This document shows positions 44,200 through 54,760 of a DNA stretch of 64,000 bases, in pieces. Made by a program: the position numbers and the translations under genes. This DNA is from Paramyrothecium sp. XJ0827 (Eukaryota > Ascomycota > Sordariomycetes > Hypocreales > Stachybotryaceae), in contig JAJFPB010000003.1 in the NCBI GenBank assembly GCA_020881915.1, forward strand, positions 806,001 to 870,000. Reading direction: 5' to 3'. How positions within the stretch are numbered: position 1 is the stretch's first letter; each line of letters starts with the position of its first letter. The notes beneath the pieces are model-generated. The model saw nothing but the letters and a program-made list of their open reading frames with translations, had not been told where the DNA came from and searched no databases.

Positions 44200-45746
44200 G
44201 GTAGTGGTAGTGTGGCGGACGGGTGGCTTGGGCTGAGCTGTGGTGTGGTGTAGGTGTGGTGAGCTGTTCTTGGCACGCCAAGACCTTACCATGAACAAGT
44301 TACGGCTGAGGAGAGAGTGTCCAAATGAGACAGAAATCAGGGTATCGTGCGAATGTATCTTTGGTGGTTTGAGATTAAATGAGCGCACCGCATCTGCCTG
44401 CAGCAAAAAGGTGGTGGTAGCAATGAGATGCAGAATGGACTGACAGTGGGCGCACGGCGGGTGCCTACCAAGACTACCTTGCCTTACCTTCCCTTATGTT
44501 ATGTACTGGTCGTATCCGCCGACCGGCACTCGCACTCGCGCACCGAGATTTGCAAGACCGGGTTTCGGAATGCTACCCCCAGCACTCCCACGGGCCAAAG
44601 TTCCATTCCAACAGGGTGCCCAGCACGACGGTTCCTCGCCAACCAGCGAGAGCAAAGGGGGAAGGGGGCGCGAAACAGGGAAACGGAAGAGAAGTGAGCG
44701 AGGCCCGGGCTCATCTCCCAAGACACGAACCCGAATCCCGAAATCCGCCTCGCCCTTCAGCGGGAGTGGGGAAGCTTAAAAACCCCCAACCCACTTCCCA
44801 TGTCTCACCGTCCGCTCACTGGAGGAAAGATTGAGCGTCATAAATTGGGTGTGCCCATTCCTGGGGGATCTGTGGGAACTTTTGCGTGGCAGATTGGCAA
44901 ACAGCGCACGCGCATGTGAGCCGGGCGGACATCGCAAAGTCCGACGAGCCTCTAGTCTAGCAGCACCTTAGTGCTACATCGCATCCGTCCAGCGGGGAGA
45001 GCCTTAAGGCCAACCTTGTCCGCAACCCAATCCTAATGCCAATGCCAATGCCAATGCCGAATGCTAAAAGCCAATCCCATCCCCAATCCCATCCCCAGTC
45101 CCCACCCAAAGTGCCCGCCCGCCCGGCCGCAGCCCACAAATCGCACCGGATCCGTCAACGGCCGACTGTTTTATGCACGCAGTTGTGCGTCTCTGCAACC
45201 CTTCCAGTGCCGTGATCCGATGCTTGTCGGTTCTCGCTGTTGAAGAAATCCTTGGCGCACGGTGAGTTGTGATTGGGTGATTTACGAACGTCGTTGGTTA
45301 CTACGGGGTTGCAGTTACATTTGCAGGAATCGGCCTTCACAACTCGGTGCAATATTATACGTTGCGGCCAGCAAGAATATGGACACAATCACGCAGCTTA
45401 TTCCCTGTTTCTCAATTCCTCAACTGCTGTAGATTACTATGCAGTGACGATGGCATTTCGCAGTCGTGGTTTACACATGTAAATTCCCGTTATGGATCAA
45501 TGCCATCCTTGCCTACCATCAGGGCAGAACATCATCCACAGCGGCAACACCCTGCCATACCTCATTCATCGAGTTCACGATCGCCAGATGAGCAGCTTCA
45601 CGACACTTCTCGTCCTATAAGTCTTCAACATAGCTCCAGTCGAATCGCGCTACGCCGTCAACATGTCAATGCTGACCAGCCATTAACATCCGGTCTATTC
45701 TGGTAAATATCAAACTCAACTCCAACCCAACCGGCGTTTCGATACT
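44200..45746. other. 1.5 kb intergenic with simple repeats
   Basis: Divergent spacer holding the exporter promoter and the promoter of the gene at 45747. Contains a 4-copy AATGCC run and a following 13-bp CAATCCCATCCCC pair. No gene supported. Confidence 0.5.
45035..45098. repeat. short tandem repeats (AATGCC)4 and (CAATCCCATCCCC)2
   Basis: Four perfect AATGCC units at 45035-45058, then a 13-bp unit repeated twice at about 45073-45098. Low-complexity intergenic tract. Confidence 0.75.
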
Positions 45747-46370
45747 ATGCCCCAAGACAAAGACCGCCTCTACGTCGCCCTCTACGACCAGCCCCATCCG
45801 CTCACAGCCCGTTGGCAAGATAGGTTCGTCCTCTCCCTCTCTCTCTCTTCTCTCCGCATATTCCCAACTCCACGCTCCTCTTATCCTAGATACTACTGGA
45901 CCCTCCTCATCGGCCCCAGAGTCGAGGACTCCTCCAGCATCGGCCAGCGCTTCAACGTCAGGCCGTGCGTGGACCGCGCCGTCGACAGCCCCTTCTTCCA
46001 CTACTACGAGGTCTGGCCGACCCCCATGACGCTCGGCACCACCATGCTCGTCCGCATCATGATCGGCAAGGTCCGCAACCTGCGCCGCCTCCGCGCCCTC
46101 CTCGCCAACGTGCCCATGCGCCCAGCCGACCCTGGCTGGGACGCCATCGCCTGGACCCGCGACGCCGTGCGCGCCGCCCTCGACGACGCCAGGGCCGTCA
46201 AGACCACCCTCGCCTCCGGCGGCGACGACCGCTGGCGCCGCGTCCGCGATGCCGCCCTCTGGTTCGCCAGGTCCAAGTTGGCTGCTCGGCGGTACCACGT
46301 CGACTGCTCCTCGCCTGACGAGCTGGCCCCGGCGTGGGATCTGATGGCGGGCAGGGAGCTGGTGCCGTGA
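45747..46370 (+). CDS. small conserved fungal protein (DUF6914-like)
   Basis: Exons 45747..45823 and 45890..46370 give 185 residues. The 66-nt CT-rich intron (GTTCGT...CCTAG) is a multiple of three with no stop, so the unspliced frame looks continuous; removal gives WQDRYYWTLLIGPRVED, which matches the usual start of this family (DRLYVALY...W.LL.GP). The family is widespread in filamentous fungi, with no known function; I assign the DUF number from memory. No signal peptide or membrane helix. Confidence 0.7.
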   Translation: MPQDKDRLYVALYDQPHPLTARWQDRFVLSLSLSSLRIFPTPRSSYPRYYWTLLIGPRVEDSSSIGQRFNVRPCVDRAVDSPFFHYYEVWPTPMTLGTTMLVRIMIGKVRNLRRLRALLANVPMRPADPGWDAIAWTRDAVRAALDDARAVKTTLASGGDDRWRRVRDAALWFARSKLAARRYHVDCSSPDELAPAWDLMAGRELVP

Positions 46371-46774
46371 TGGGAAAAGTCCAGGGTGGTTCTCCAAGTT
46401 TGGTTGCCTACCGTAAAAATGATGGTGCTGTAGATCTTCCGTAAGAGCGCCGATATGATTCACAGATACGATTTTACCGAAGGTGTAAGTACGCAATGCA
46501 TAAATGTCAGAAATGCACAAAGCCGGAGTTCGGCTGCACCCCGATCCCGCCCGGTCGGGATTCAAGGCCACCGCTAAACTCCTCGGTGCTTATCTCCGGC
46601 TCCTGAAGTGAGCTGCGAGTCAAGTCAAAGGGATAGACAGTCTCGTGCCGCAAAGATCCAAAAATACAGTTTCATTTACTGTCTAGATATCTACAGATCA
46701 TATCGCATGTAGACCGGGTCCACTATGAGTCGCGGCGCCTACTTTTCCCCCTCGCAGGCAACCATGACAGACGC
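46371..46774. other. convergent 3' spacer
   Basis: 404 bp between convergent genes; nothing beyond 3' ends is recognised. Confidence 0.5.
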
Positions 46775-49603
46775 TTACCAGCTCACACTCAACTTTAGAT
46801 CCCTGGAGCTCTCGCCAACCGCCAGCTTGTACTCACCGTCCTCAACCAGGACCCAGTTCTGTTGCGTCACGTCCCAGTAGCTCAAGTCGCGGCGCGTGAC
46901 CTCAAACTCGACCTGCTTCACCTCTCCGGGCTTGAGGTAGACTTTCTGGAAGCCACGCAGCACGCGGACAGGAAAATCCACACTTGATGACTCCGGGTAA
47001 GACAGGTAAAGCTGTGGAACAACCTTGCCACCTACCGATCCGGTGTTCTTTACAGAAACGGTAATCACGACGTGGGTTTCCCAGAGGTCAGGGTTGCCGC
47101 CCTCATCACCACCAGCTTCAGACGGCGTCTGCTTCGTGTCATAACCATCCGGGTAGGGATAGGCGCCGTCCTTGACATCCTTTGCTGACTCGATGTACGG
47201 GTAGACAAACTTGTCGAGCCTGCGGATCTCGCCTGGGAAAACAGCCTCCTTGACATCGGGTATCTTGTTGTCGTACTCTGGTGGCTGCGTGCTGGGAGAT
47301 TGACGCTTGGCTGGGAGCGCCGACTTGCCCTTCTTCTCCGTAAGCTTGATGTCCTTGTACTCGAATGTAGTGTACGACAGGCCGTAGCCAAACTCGTAGC
47401 GCGGCTCCACGTTGAACTTGTCAAAGTGGCGGTAGTCGATGTACAGGCCTTCCTCAAAGTCTTGCTGAGGCACGATCCCGTTCGGGATATACAGAACCTT
47501 TGCACCCTCTCCGTAGTCCTCGAGCGAGCTGCCAATCGTGTACGGCAACTTGCCGCTTGGGCTCTCGTCTCCAAAGATAAGGCTTGCAATCGCGTTGCCA
47601 CTTTCTTCACCCGGTAGATGGGCAGCCAGAACGGCCTTGACTCCAGGGTGGGCAATCCACTTGTCAACGACAACAGGTCCGACTGCGTGAACAACAACAA
47701 TTGTAGAGCCGGATCCACCACCGCAGTGGTCAGCGACCCCCAGTACCAAATCGTCGCCGCCCTTCTGAAGGTATAAGTCGTTGCGGTCTCCGCGCACGCC
47801 GTCCCAAGACACGAATCCTTCGCCTGCGTCCGAGTTGGCAAACACTAGGCACACATCCTGTTCGTCAAGAATCTTCGCTTGCTCAGATTTGTGCAAGTCA
47901 TTAGCCAAATATTCGGTCACCTCAACGTGTTCTTTGTCGAAGCCTTCGCGGAGGGCGTCGACCGGCGGCACCAAGTAAGGGAACTCGACAGCACCGCTAC
48001 CCCAGCCAGAACCGAGGGTGCCTTGGTTACAGGCTCGGTCCTTGCAAAAGTTGGGACCCTCGCCCGGCCCGGCGTCCTCACCAAAAATGCCAACACGCAA
48101 TTTGCTATCCTTCTTCACCTTGTTGGGTCCGACTTCACCTGCGCGGCTGATGGGAAGCACACCGTCGTTCTTCAGAAGCACAGTACCCTCGGTAGCGACC
48201 TGCCGAGCCACCTCGGAGTGATTGCCTTGGACGTTAATAAACTGATTCACAACAACCTCCTCTTGCTCTGACGGGCTCGCGGGGGAAATTGTACCCTTCT
48301 CTTCGTCTGTCCAAGAAGAAAAGTTGGGACCCTTCCCGTCGAAAAGCTTCTCGTCATCCTGGCCCAGCTGGTACCACGCAGCCACAACCCGAGTGGCCAT
48401 GTCGTTAAGGCGCTCTACGGGCACGGAGCCATTAAGGACAGCAAGCGACAGCTGAGACCCCCAAAGAGACTTGCCATCGGCCCACCGAAGGCCATCTCCC
48501 GGCATAGTCATGTCAAGACCAGCGAGAGCGCTAGCCACGCCGGATCGCTGGGCCAGCCAGTCCGACATGACGAAACCCTGGAAGCCCATTTCGTCCTTGA
48601 GTACGCCGTTCAGCAGCTTTGAGTTGCTGCAAGCGTACGAGTTGTTAACCTGGTTGTAAGAGCACATGACACTGGCGACACCGGCCTTGACAGCATTGGC
48701 AAACGGCCAGGCGTAGATTTCGTGCAGCGTCCGGTCATCAATGTTGGACGAGATGGCGTGTGGCAAACCCCACTCCCAAGGCTGGCGGAAGTGCTCCTGC
48801 TCGTTTGCAATGTAGTGCTTGATGGTCGCCATGACACCTTGGTCCTGGATGCCCTTGATTGTCTGCGCGCCGGCGATGCCCTGAAGGTAGGGGTCAGCAC
48901 CAAAGCCCTCCCAGGTGCGTCCGCCAGCAGGCATGCGACCCAGGGGGCCAATGGCAGGACCGAGAAGGCAGTTGACGCCCTTGCCACGAGCCTCGAGTGC
49001 GTGGGCCTTGCCTCTCTCGTACATGAGCTCCTTGTTCCAGGTAGCGCCAACCGTGATGCCAGCGGGGAATGCCGTGATGTTGTCGGCGAAGCGGATGCCC
49101 AGCGGTCCGTCCTGCAGCGCCAAACCCGGGAACCCGACGTTCAGGGCGGGAGCCGTGTTGCCGACCGCGAGGCCCATGCTCCATCCCGTGCCCGTCGTGA
49201 CGTTGACCTTTTCGGGCAGGGTCATGCGGGAGACCATCTCGGCGGCCTTGGCGTAGCTGTCCGCCCACTGCTTGACGGTGCCGCCCCTGGGGCTCGGATA
49301 CCACGGCGGCGAGAGCCCATCGGGAGGCGCTTGCTGGAGCTTGTGCCATCCAAAGCCACCCGCCGCCGCGAAGAGAACGACGATGGTGCCTGTCACGATG
49401 AGGGCGATCTTGCAGCATCGCGACCTCGCCGGCCGCCGCAGGGCAGCCACGGCACGTCCGGCGACGTTTGAGGATCCATTGGCGTAGTCGTCCTTGCGGT
49501 CGTTGAGGTACTCGGTCACGTCGAGATCGGAGTCGAGGTCGGTTGAGTTGCGTCCGTCATCGGACCGCCTGGGCTTGAGAAGCCCTTGCTTCGAGGGATC
49601 CAT
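46775..49603 (-). CDS. membrane-anchored GH3 beta-glucosidase
   Basis: Intronless, 942 residues, starting MDPSKQGLLK. A basic/acidic cytosolic tail of about 60 residues precedes one transmembrane helix at about 65-86 (a type II signal anchor), so the catalytic part is outside the cell or in the secretory lumen. GH3 N-domain: LALQDGPLGIR, KHYIANEQEH and the nucleophile D348 in GFVMSDWLAQ. GH3 C-domain: FGEDAGPGEGPN and LPGEESGNAIASLIFG. The C-terminus is fibronectin III-like (VLRGFQKVYLKPGE). It hydrolyses beta-glucosides such as cellobiose or secondary-metabolite glucosides. The anchored group (bglE/bglF-like) is less studied than the secreted forms. Confidence 0.93.
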   Translation of the reverse strand: MDPSKQGLLKPRRSDDGRNSTDLDSDLDVTEYLNDRKDDYANGSSNVAGRAVAALRRPARSRCCKIALIVTGTIVVLFAAAGGFGWHKLQQAPPDGLSPPWYPSPRGGTVKQWADSYAKAAEMVSRMTLPEKVNVTTGTGWSMGLAVGNTAPALNVGFPGLALQDGPLGIRFADNITAFPAGITVGATWNKELMYERGKAHALEARGKGVNCLLGPAIGPLGRMPAGGRTWEGFGADPYLQGIAGAQTIKGIQDQGVMATIKHYIANEQEHFRQPWEWGLPHAISSNIDDRTLHEIYAWPFANAVKAGVASVMCSYNQVNNSYACSNSKLLNGVLKDEMGFQGFVMSDWLAQRSGVASALAGLDMTMPGDGLRWADGKSLWGSQLSLAVLNGSVPVERLNDMATRVVAAWYQLGQDDEKLFDGKGPNFSSWTDEEKGTISPASPSEQEEVVVNQFINVQGNHSEVARQVATEGTVLLKNDGVLPISRAGEVGPNKVKKDSKLRVGIFGEDAGPGEGPNFCKDRACNQGTLGSGWGSGAVEFPYLVPPVDALREGFDKEHVEVTEYLANDLHKSEQAKILDEQDVCLVFANSDAGEGFVSWDGVRGDRNDLYLQKGGDDLVLGVADHCGGGSGSTIVVVHAVGPVVVDKWIAHPGVKAVLAAHLPGEESGNAIASLIFGDESPSGKLPYTIGSSLEDYGEGAKVLYIPNGIVPQQDFEEGLYIDYRHFDKFNVEPRYEFGYGLSYTTFEYKDIKLTEKKGKSALPAKRQSPSTQPPEYDNKIPDVKEAVFPGEIRRLDKFVYPYIESAKDVKDGAYPYPDGYDTKQTPSEAGGDEGGNPDLWETHVVITVSVKNTGSVGGKVVPQLYLSYPESSSVDFPVRVLRGFQKVYLKPGEVKQVEFEVTRRDLSYWDVTQQNWVLVEDGEYKLAVGESSRDLKLSVSW

Positions 49604-50132
49604 CACGTCGGCCCGCCAGCGCGATTTATCGAAGGGTAAAGCACGTCAATTGTCAATTCGTTTAGTATGCTCTGCAGCGATGGTGCGCAGGTTATCAGCC
49701 GCTACGAGGCGAAAAGATTGATGGAGGGAAAGAATGATGTCCAAACAAAAAATGGACGGACGGATGCGCGGCCAAGGAAAGCCACTTCAAACGCGGTGGG
49801 CTCAGCTACGTCAGGTCCGGGAGCCCACCTGGACGCTGGGCCAATCCCTCCACAAACCCCCACCAATTCCCCCCCGCTCAGTGGATCCAACCCCTGAAAG
49901 GTAGCGGGTCCTGCCGCTACATCGTCCCGTTGCTCCGCGTAGCTCCACTGAAGAAGGTCAAACAGAACCAGCAGAAGCCATCAATTCATTCTCGTGTCTT
50001 TCAACGTCCGTTAAGAATCTCGGGCAAACGTCCACCATCATCATCTTAAAACTATCTCACTCAACATTCCAGTACTTCGAATTCCTGATCTCTGACGCCG
50101 AAGCAACCATCTTCCTCAACGCGGCTTTGGCC
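49604..50132. other. intergenic
   Basis: 529 bp, promoter of the GH3 gene and 3' flank of the DUF6594 gene. Nothing else recognised. Confidence 0.5.
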
Positions 50133-51397
50133 TTACTTGCCTGTCTTTGCCTCGCACGAACAGCTCTGCCCTTGGCCCTGGCCCATAAACACCATCAAGA
50201 TGGCCATGTATCTGCATCAGTCAACTTCCCTGCCCCGTAGCCGTAGTCGAGGACCTTGACTCACCCGGCTGATGCAGTAAAGATCTCGTGTCTCTTCGCC
50301 GTCGTGCAGCCTGTCAAGGCCAGCGCAAAGACAAACGCGCAGCTCGTCTGCAGCAGGAAGATCTTGGCCACCTTTCCGTTGTCGACCTCCTCCTGCGTCC
50401 AGAGGAGCAGCGGATACAGCGGCGCGATCATGATGGACACCATGATGACCATCAAGACCGACTCGTTGAAGCCTCGCATAGCTCTTCGCGAGAATGTCGC
50501 GTTGGGGTCCGCTTTGTCGTTCTGGGCTGCCGTTAGCATGCACTCGACCACGAGGAGTGGCCAGCCTCACCTTCGCACGAAAAAAGAACTACATCTGATT
50601 AGTAGGCGGCTGATGTACGAGGGACCACGTGGAGAAGACGTACTCGCATCACAGTCATGTTCAGCTTCACCAAGAAGTTCTCCAACATCTGATCCAGCCA
50701 CGCCCTCTCATCATGGTCCCCTATCTTCACCATGTCTTCCTCATCGTGTAGGAACTCATCCTCCACCCCCACGGGCTTCTCGAGTCTGACAAATTCCCTG
50801 ACGGATTTCAGGTCGGCATCTGCTGGGCATTTGAAGCTGAACATGCGGTCGGTCATGGTAAGCAGTTTCCCTACGTTCTCGTTACTTCGCGTATTGCAAT
50901 CTCCAAAAATTGTCATTACCGTATTACTCAAGCATTTCCCCGATCTTCTCAATCAGGCGCGTCCGCGATTCGGCGCTATCTGCTGTCCTTCGTGACCGCA
51001 ACACCTCGGGGTTCATTTGGTTGTCCTCCATGTCCATCTCATAAAGCTGCAGCTCCATCTCCTGCAGCTTGTCTTGCAGGTACAGTAGATGGCGAATGTG
51101 GAGGTATCTGAACTGGCGGAACATGGTGTAGTTGTCGCCAGTCCAGATCAGGCGAGCCAATCTCGGATGTCCATTCGGGGCATCGTACCCTAGCCAAGTC
51201 AGTGACACGATAATACTCGGAGCCTCGCGCGTACACATGTGAGAGATCTTATCTTCCAACGATTTGCGCCTAGGCATGGTCAATACTACCGTCATTCGCA
51301 CGGCAGGGCAAGTGTACTTAGGGTCTTCAGCCTCGGGAGTCGCGGCAGTGCGCTTCTTCCATGGCCAGCAATTCTCGAGGTCAATGTCTGAGAGCAT
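50133..51397 (-). CDS. DUF6594-type fungal membrane protein
   Basis: Exons 51397..50928, 50884..50644, 50521..50265 and 50211..50133 give 348 residues; introns are 43, 122 and 53 nt. The N-terminal part has the family pattern GYDAPNGHPRLARLIW, then FRQFRYLHIRHLLYLQDKL with a heptad-like acidic helix. The C-terminal part has three hydrophobic helices (ESVLMVIMVSIMIAPLYP, VAKIFLLQTSCAFVFALAL and MAILMVFMG). The 43-nt first intron and the last exon are less certain; they were chosen for phase and family fit. Members are abundant in Pezizomycotina, often near heterokaryon-incompatibility or accessory genes, and have no defined function. Confidence 0.75.
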
Positions 51398-51860
51398 CTT
51401 TTACGTAGGGATCCAAGGATGTAAAGTTGAAAGCTAAATCGACGAGAGCCGAGGGGAAGGGTAAAGGTCCGGTTTTCTCGAGTTGGGTCTAAGGCTCCTA
51501 CGATGTTTCACAAGAGCGTACACAGCCTACGTTATGGAGCCAGACACTGAGGCTTGCAGGGCGAGATTGAAGAATCAATTGGAAGATTGTGTCGGGAAGC
51601 TACAGCACCACCCGTCGAGGCCCATATCCGGATCCTCTGCATAAATGGTGGCTGCGAATCGGTTTGGCAGTCGTGGTTCCACACAGCAAGTTGCGAACCT
51701 TTCTGACTGCCCCTCTATGTACAAAATAATCCATTTCAACGCCAGGTTCATGTTGATACTATTCCTTCCTTTCTTCCTCTGTTCCCACACATTACTCGTT
51801 GTCGTTCATTTTGCTGCTACTCATGTAACACAGTGTTGACTAGTGACATTGTTGACTGCT

Positions 51861-52125
51861 TGGTCCATGGTTGGCGTCTCGGTACTGCCTGCAGCGCCGA
51901 GGCGGGTAGGTCCTGGGTAGAATCGCTCCTGGTGTTCAGATTCTGTCGATTCAGGCATGTTGTGTTGGATAGTGTCTGTGTTCGTGTTTTCTCCACGGGC
52001 TCGGCCTGGCCCATGGTTGGCGTCTCGGTACTGCCTGCAGCGCCGAGGTGGGTAGGTCCTGGTTAGAATCGCTCCTGGTGTTCAGATTCTGTCGATTCGG
52101 GCATGTTGTGTTGGATAGTGTCTGT
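51861..52125. repeat. 119 bp direct repeat, two copies
   Basis: Copy 1 at 51861-51979 and copy 2 at 52007-52125, offset 146 bp, separated by 27 bp. I count four mismatches in 119 positions (at 51864, 51903, near 51916 and near 51953). Both copies start at TGG(T/C)CCATGG and end at GTGTCTGT. Confidence 0.9.
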
Positions 52126-52851
52126 CTCCGTAGACAGTTTGCGAGCTAGGTCGACCCCGTTGCTGGCGCCAGCGCCAGCGTTGGGATGTGAAGCAGGGGC
52201 ATCGTTTGTGGTCGAATTAGGTGTGGGTGGAGTTCCAGAAGGAAGCCTTGCAATGCTGTCTCGTCCCTGTCCGGTTCCTTTTGTAAGTCAGTGACTGTCA
52301 ATCATGGCATGTACTGTGTTGGGAAACAAACCCCAAGAACAACGCCCACGTTTTCCCTCTAAATCTGCTGTTAGAACTTGCTTCAAACTTTATGGACGTG
52401 TTCACTCACTTCGTGTCATCACCCCCAAGTCTCTAGTCTCGCACAGTGTTTCCCACCGACCTTTCTCTGGCTGTGATGCACTTAGTGATTGCGCGTGTTG
52501 CCCTTGAACCAGTTGCAGTTGGTGTGTAGTGCAGAACCTATGGATAGTTTGATAGGTCCTCAAACTTGTCTTGTCGTAACAAGGGAGCCGTTGGCGAAAC
52601 TTGACTTAGGCTCTCAAAGCCACAGGCAAGGGTCTGCTATTTGAGGCGTATGTTAGTCCCTGGATGTTCCATGCGATCAGGTGTTGCATGGGAAACAAGA
52701 ACTTACGGTGGGTAGGTTGTGTAAGAGTTGGCCCTGGTGGTGGCGGTGGTGTTGCCCGAGCTTTGTCGACCTCTGAGCTTTGTTGGCCTCCGAGCGTTGT
52801 TCACAGCCAGAGGTTCCTGGGGGTGTTGCTAAAAGGGGGGATAGGGGTTCT

Positions 52852-52995
52852 TCTAGAGGTGTCGATAGAAGTATCGGTAGAAGTATCGGTAGAAGTGTCG
52901 GTAGAAGTGTCGGTAGAAGTGTCGGTAGAAGTGTCGCTAGGTATGTTGATAGAGATGCTGATGGAGATGCTTTTAAAGATGTCGATAAAGATGTT
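52852..52995. repeat. 12 bp minisatellite, about 12 units
   Basis: Consensus GGTAGAAGTGTC. Six consecutive near-identical units span 52864-52935, flanked by progressively degenerate units to 52995 and one at 52852-52863. In the plus frame it would encode VEVS repeats and in the minus frame LLPT repeats; I do not treat it as coding. Confidence 0.9.
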
Positions 52996-53811
52996 GCTTG
53001 ATCTCTGGATATTCCTGGGAAACGCATGGGCTTAAATACTACTTGGCTTCTGGATGTTGATTCACTTTCTTCTGGTTTGAATGAATGATTCAAGGCAAAC
53101 CCGAGGTTCCTGGTTGTTGTGTCGACATGCATTCACTGTCAGCCATGACTGAGGCGTGGTGAATCAGCGCCTGGCATGCCCACCAGAATTCCCAGTTGCC
53201 GGCCATTTACGGCTCTGGCAGTTGGCAACTACATTATTGACACTTTTTCTAACATCTTATGATCGTCAGGCCAGCATCTCACTTGAAGACTACGAAGTTG
53301 TTGCCAGCATCTACAGAGTGCAACTTTTTTTTACTAATATGTCTTAGACCACTTTTTTACAAGAATTATTCTGCTTCGAAGTTCGCGGATTAGATGTTGT
53401 CACTGAAACTCACTTCCCATTTTTGGCAGTGAATCTGTGGTGAATGGTGCTCTCATTCACTCGGACGGGAATAACTTACAGCCTCCTTCAGCCTCATGCT
53501 AAGCGAAGAGGATTCCGCAATTTCTTGGTTCATTCTTTCAATTTATGGCCACGCACACTCACGGTGCTTTCGGATTTTCTTCCAGAAATCTTTATTCTCG
53601 AATTACGCATCTTGATGGTGAGGGTCGTCGTCTGTAAGTCCGAAGCTATTTGGTCCACTCCTAGTAATGGCGAGATTCGATGGTGTGGCTGATGAGGCCG
53701 TGGCGGTGCTAGCTTCGCTCGGCTGAACACCGGCTTCATTCCGAATACCCAAAAATTGTATCATCACTTGCGCAACATCAGCTCAACAATCAAGACAGCA
53801 AGCTCGCCAAG

Positions 53812-54309
53812 ATGTCGATGTTCAGGGCGAAGAAGCTCGATTTGGGCTGCTACGTGAACGTGCGCGTGATCCGCGATCACACGAAGCGCATGGTGTACGA
53901 GCAACACGAGACCGAGAGGTGCGCACTCCCTCGTCCGCCGACCACCCCTTGACCATCTCGGACCCTTTCACGGGGACGATGCGACTCCGGTTGGATCATC
54001 AATTAGGCTAACAGTCAGGCTCAGGCAAGCACTCCGGTACATCATCCGAAACACCACGCTCCCCGCCCGCACCCGCGTCGAGGCCCAGCTCCAGCTCTCT
54101 CAGATGCATGCCTACACTCGCCCGACACAGATCCGCAACCGCTGCATCATGGGAGGCGAGGGTCGCGGTGTTCTTCGGGACTTCAAGTTGTCGAGAGTAT
54201 GTCTACGTTTGATCCCAAGAGCACGGCGCATTGCTAACTGCCACAGTTCAACTTCCGCGTGGAGGCAATTGCAGGAAACCTACCGGGTGTGAAGCGAGCC
54301 AGTTGGTAA
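53812..54309 (+). CDS. MRP2: mitochondrial ribosomal protein uS14m
   Basis: Exons 53812..53918, 54025..54196 and 54247..54309 give 113 residues, the usual length of the fungal protein (Mrp2 of yeast). The introns are 106 nt (GTGCGC...CTCAG) and 50 nt (GTATGT...CACAG). The family sequence is clear: RAKKLDLGCYVN near the start, ALRYIIRNTTLP, then RTRVEAQLQL, RNRCIMGGEGRG and the closing FNFRVEAIAGNLPGVKRASW. It is a small-subunit protein of the mitoribosome, binding near the decoding region of the head. The first exon is basic and serves as the mitochondrial import region. Confidence 0.96.
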
Positions 54310-54760
54310 AATACGTCGATTAGCGAAGATGGTTACGAAAGAGCATGTACAATATCTGATAGAGCTCTGCAAATTTGGTCTAGAGGGCAGGCCAGCTGTA
54401 CAATACGTTTGCATGAACACGATAACTGCACCAAGATGCACAACAGTGAAGGGTTGAGCACAAACACAATTGAGCCTCTCTCGGTGACCTAGCATTTCTG
54501 AAGATTCACCAAACGGAAGATTATCTGACTTGCTTATTTTGAGCTCGCAGCCTGCGAATCCGTGGTATCTGTCTGCTGGAAACTGTCGCCTCGGCCAAAC
54601 TAACCTTGGCAGCAAAAAGCGCTTGTGGTTGGTACAGGGTAGGTAGAATATTTGACGGGCGCATCAGTCATCCGCTACTAGCCCAACCAGCCTCCAGCAG
54701 TCGCCACTTCGTTTACACATCTTTCTGCATCCCACAACATCACAACCATCAGTCGCAACC
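54310..54760. other. intergenic
   Basis: 451 bp between co-oriented genes; promoter and leader of the Cwc25 gene. No other feature. Confidence 0.5.

Larger units (their letters stand above)
51398..53811. other. 2.4 kb gene-poor repeat-bearing region
   Basis: Contains a 119 bp direct duplication and a 12 bp minisatellite (listed separately). No convincing gene. Frames across the minisatellite on both strands are open only because 12 is a multiple of three. The final 120 bp before 53812 is the promoter/leader of uS14m. Confidence 0.55.

Noticed and set aside
46510..46565. GGGATTCAA-like sequence resembling a tRNA B box
   Set aside because: No matching A box or cloverleaf stems in the surrounding sequence.
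52573..52584. GTCGTAACAAGG, identical to the conserved 3' end of SSU rRNA
   Set aside because: Only 12 nt match; the flanking sequence diverges at once, so no rRNA fragment.
52677..53132. 151-codon minus-strand frame through the minisatellite
   Set aside because: Openness is a by-product of the 12 bp repeat; no recognisable flanking domain.
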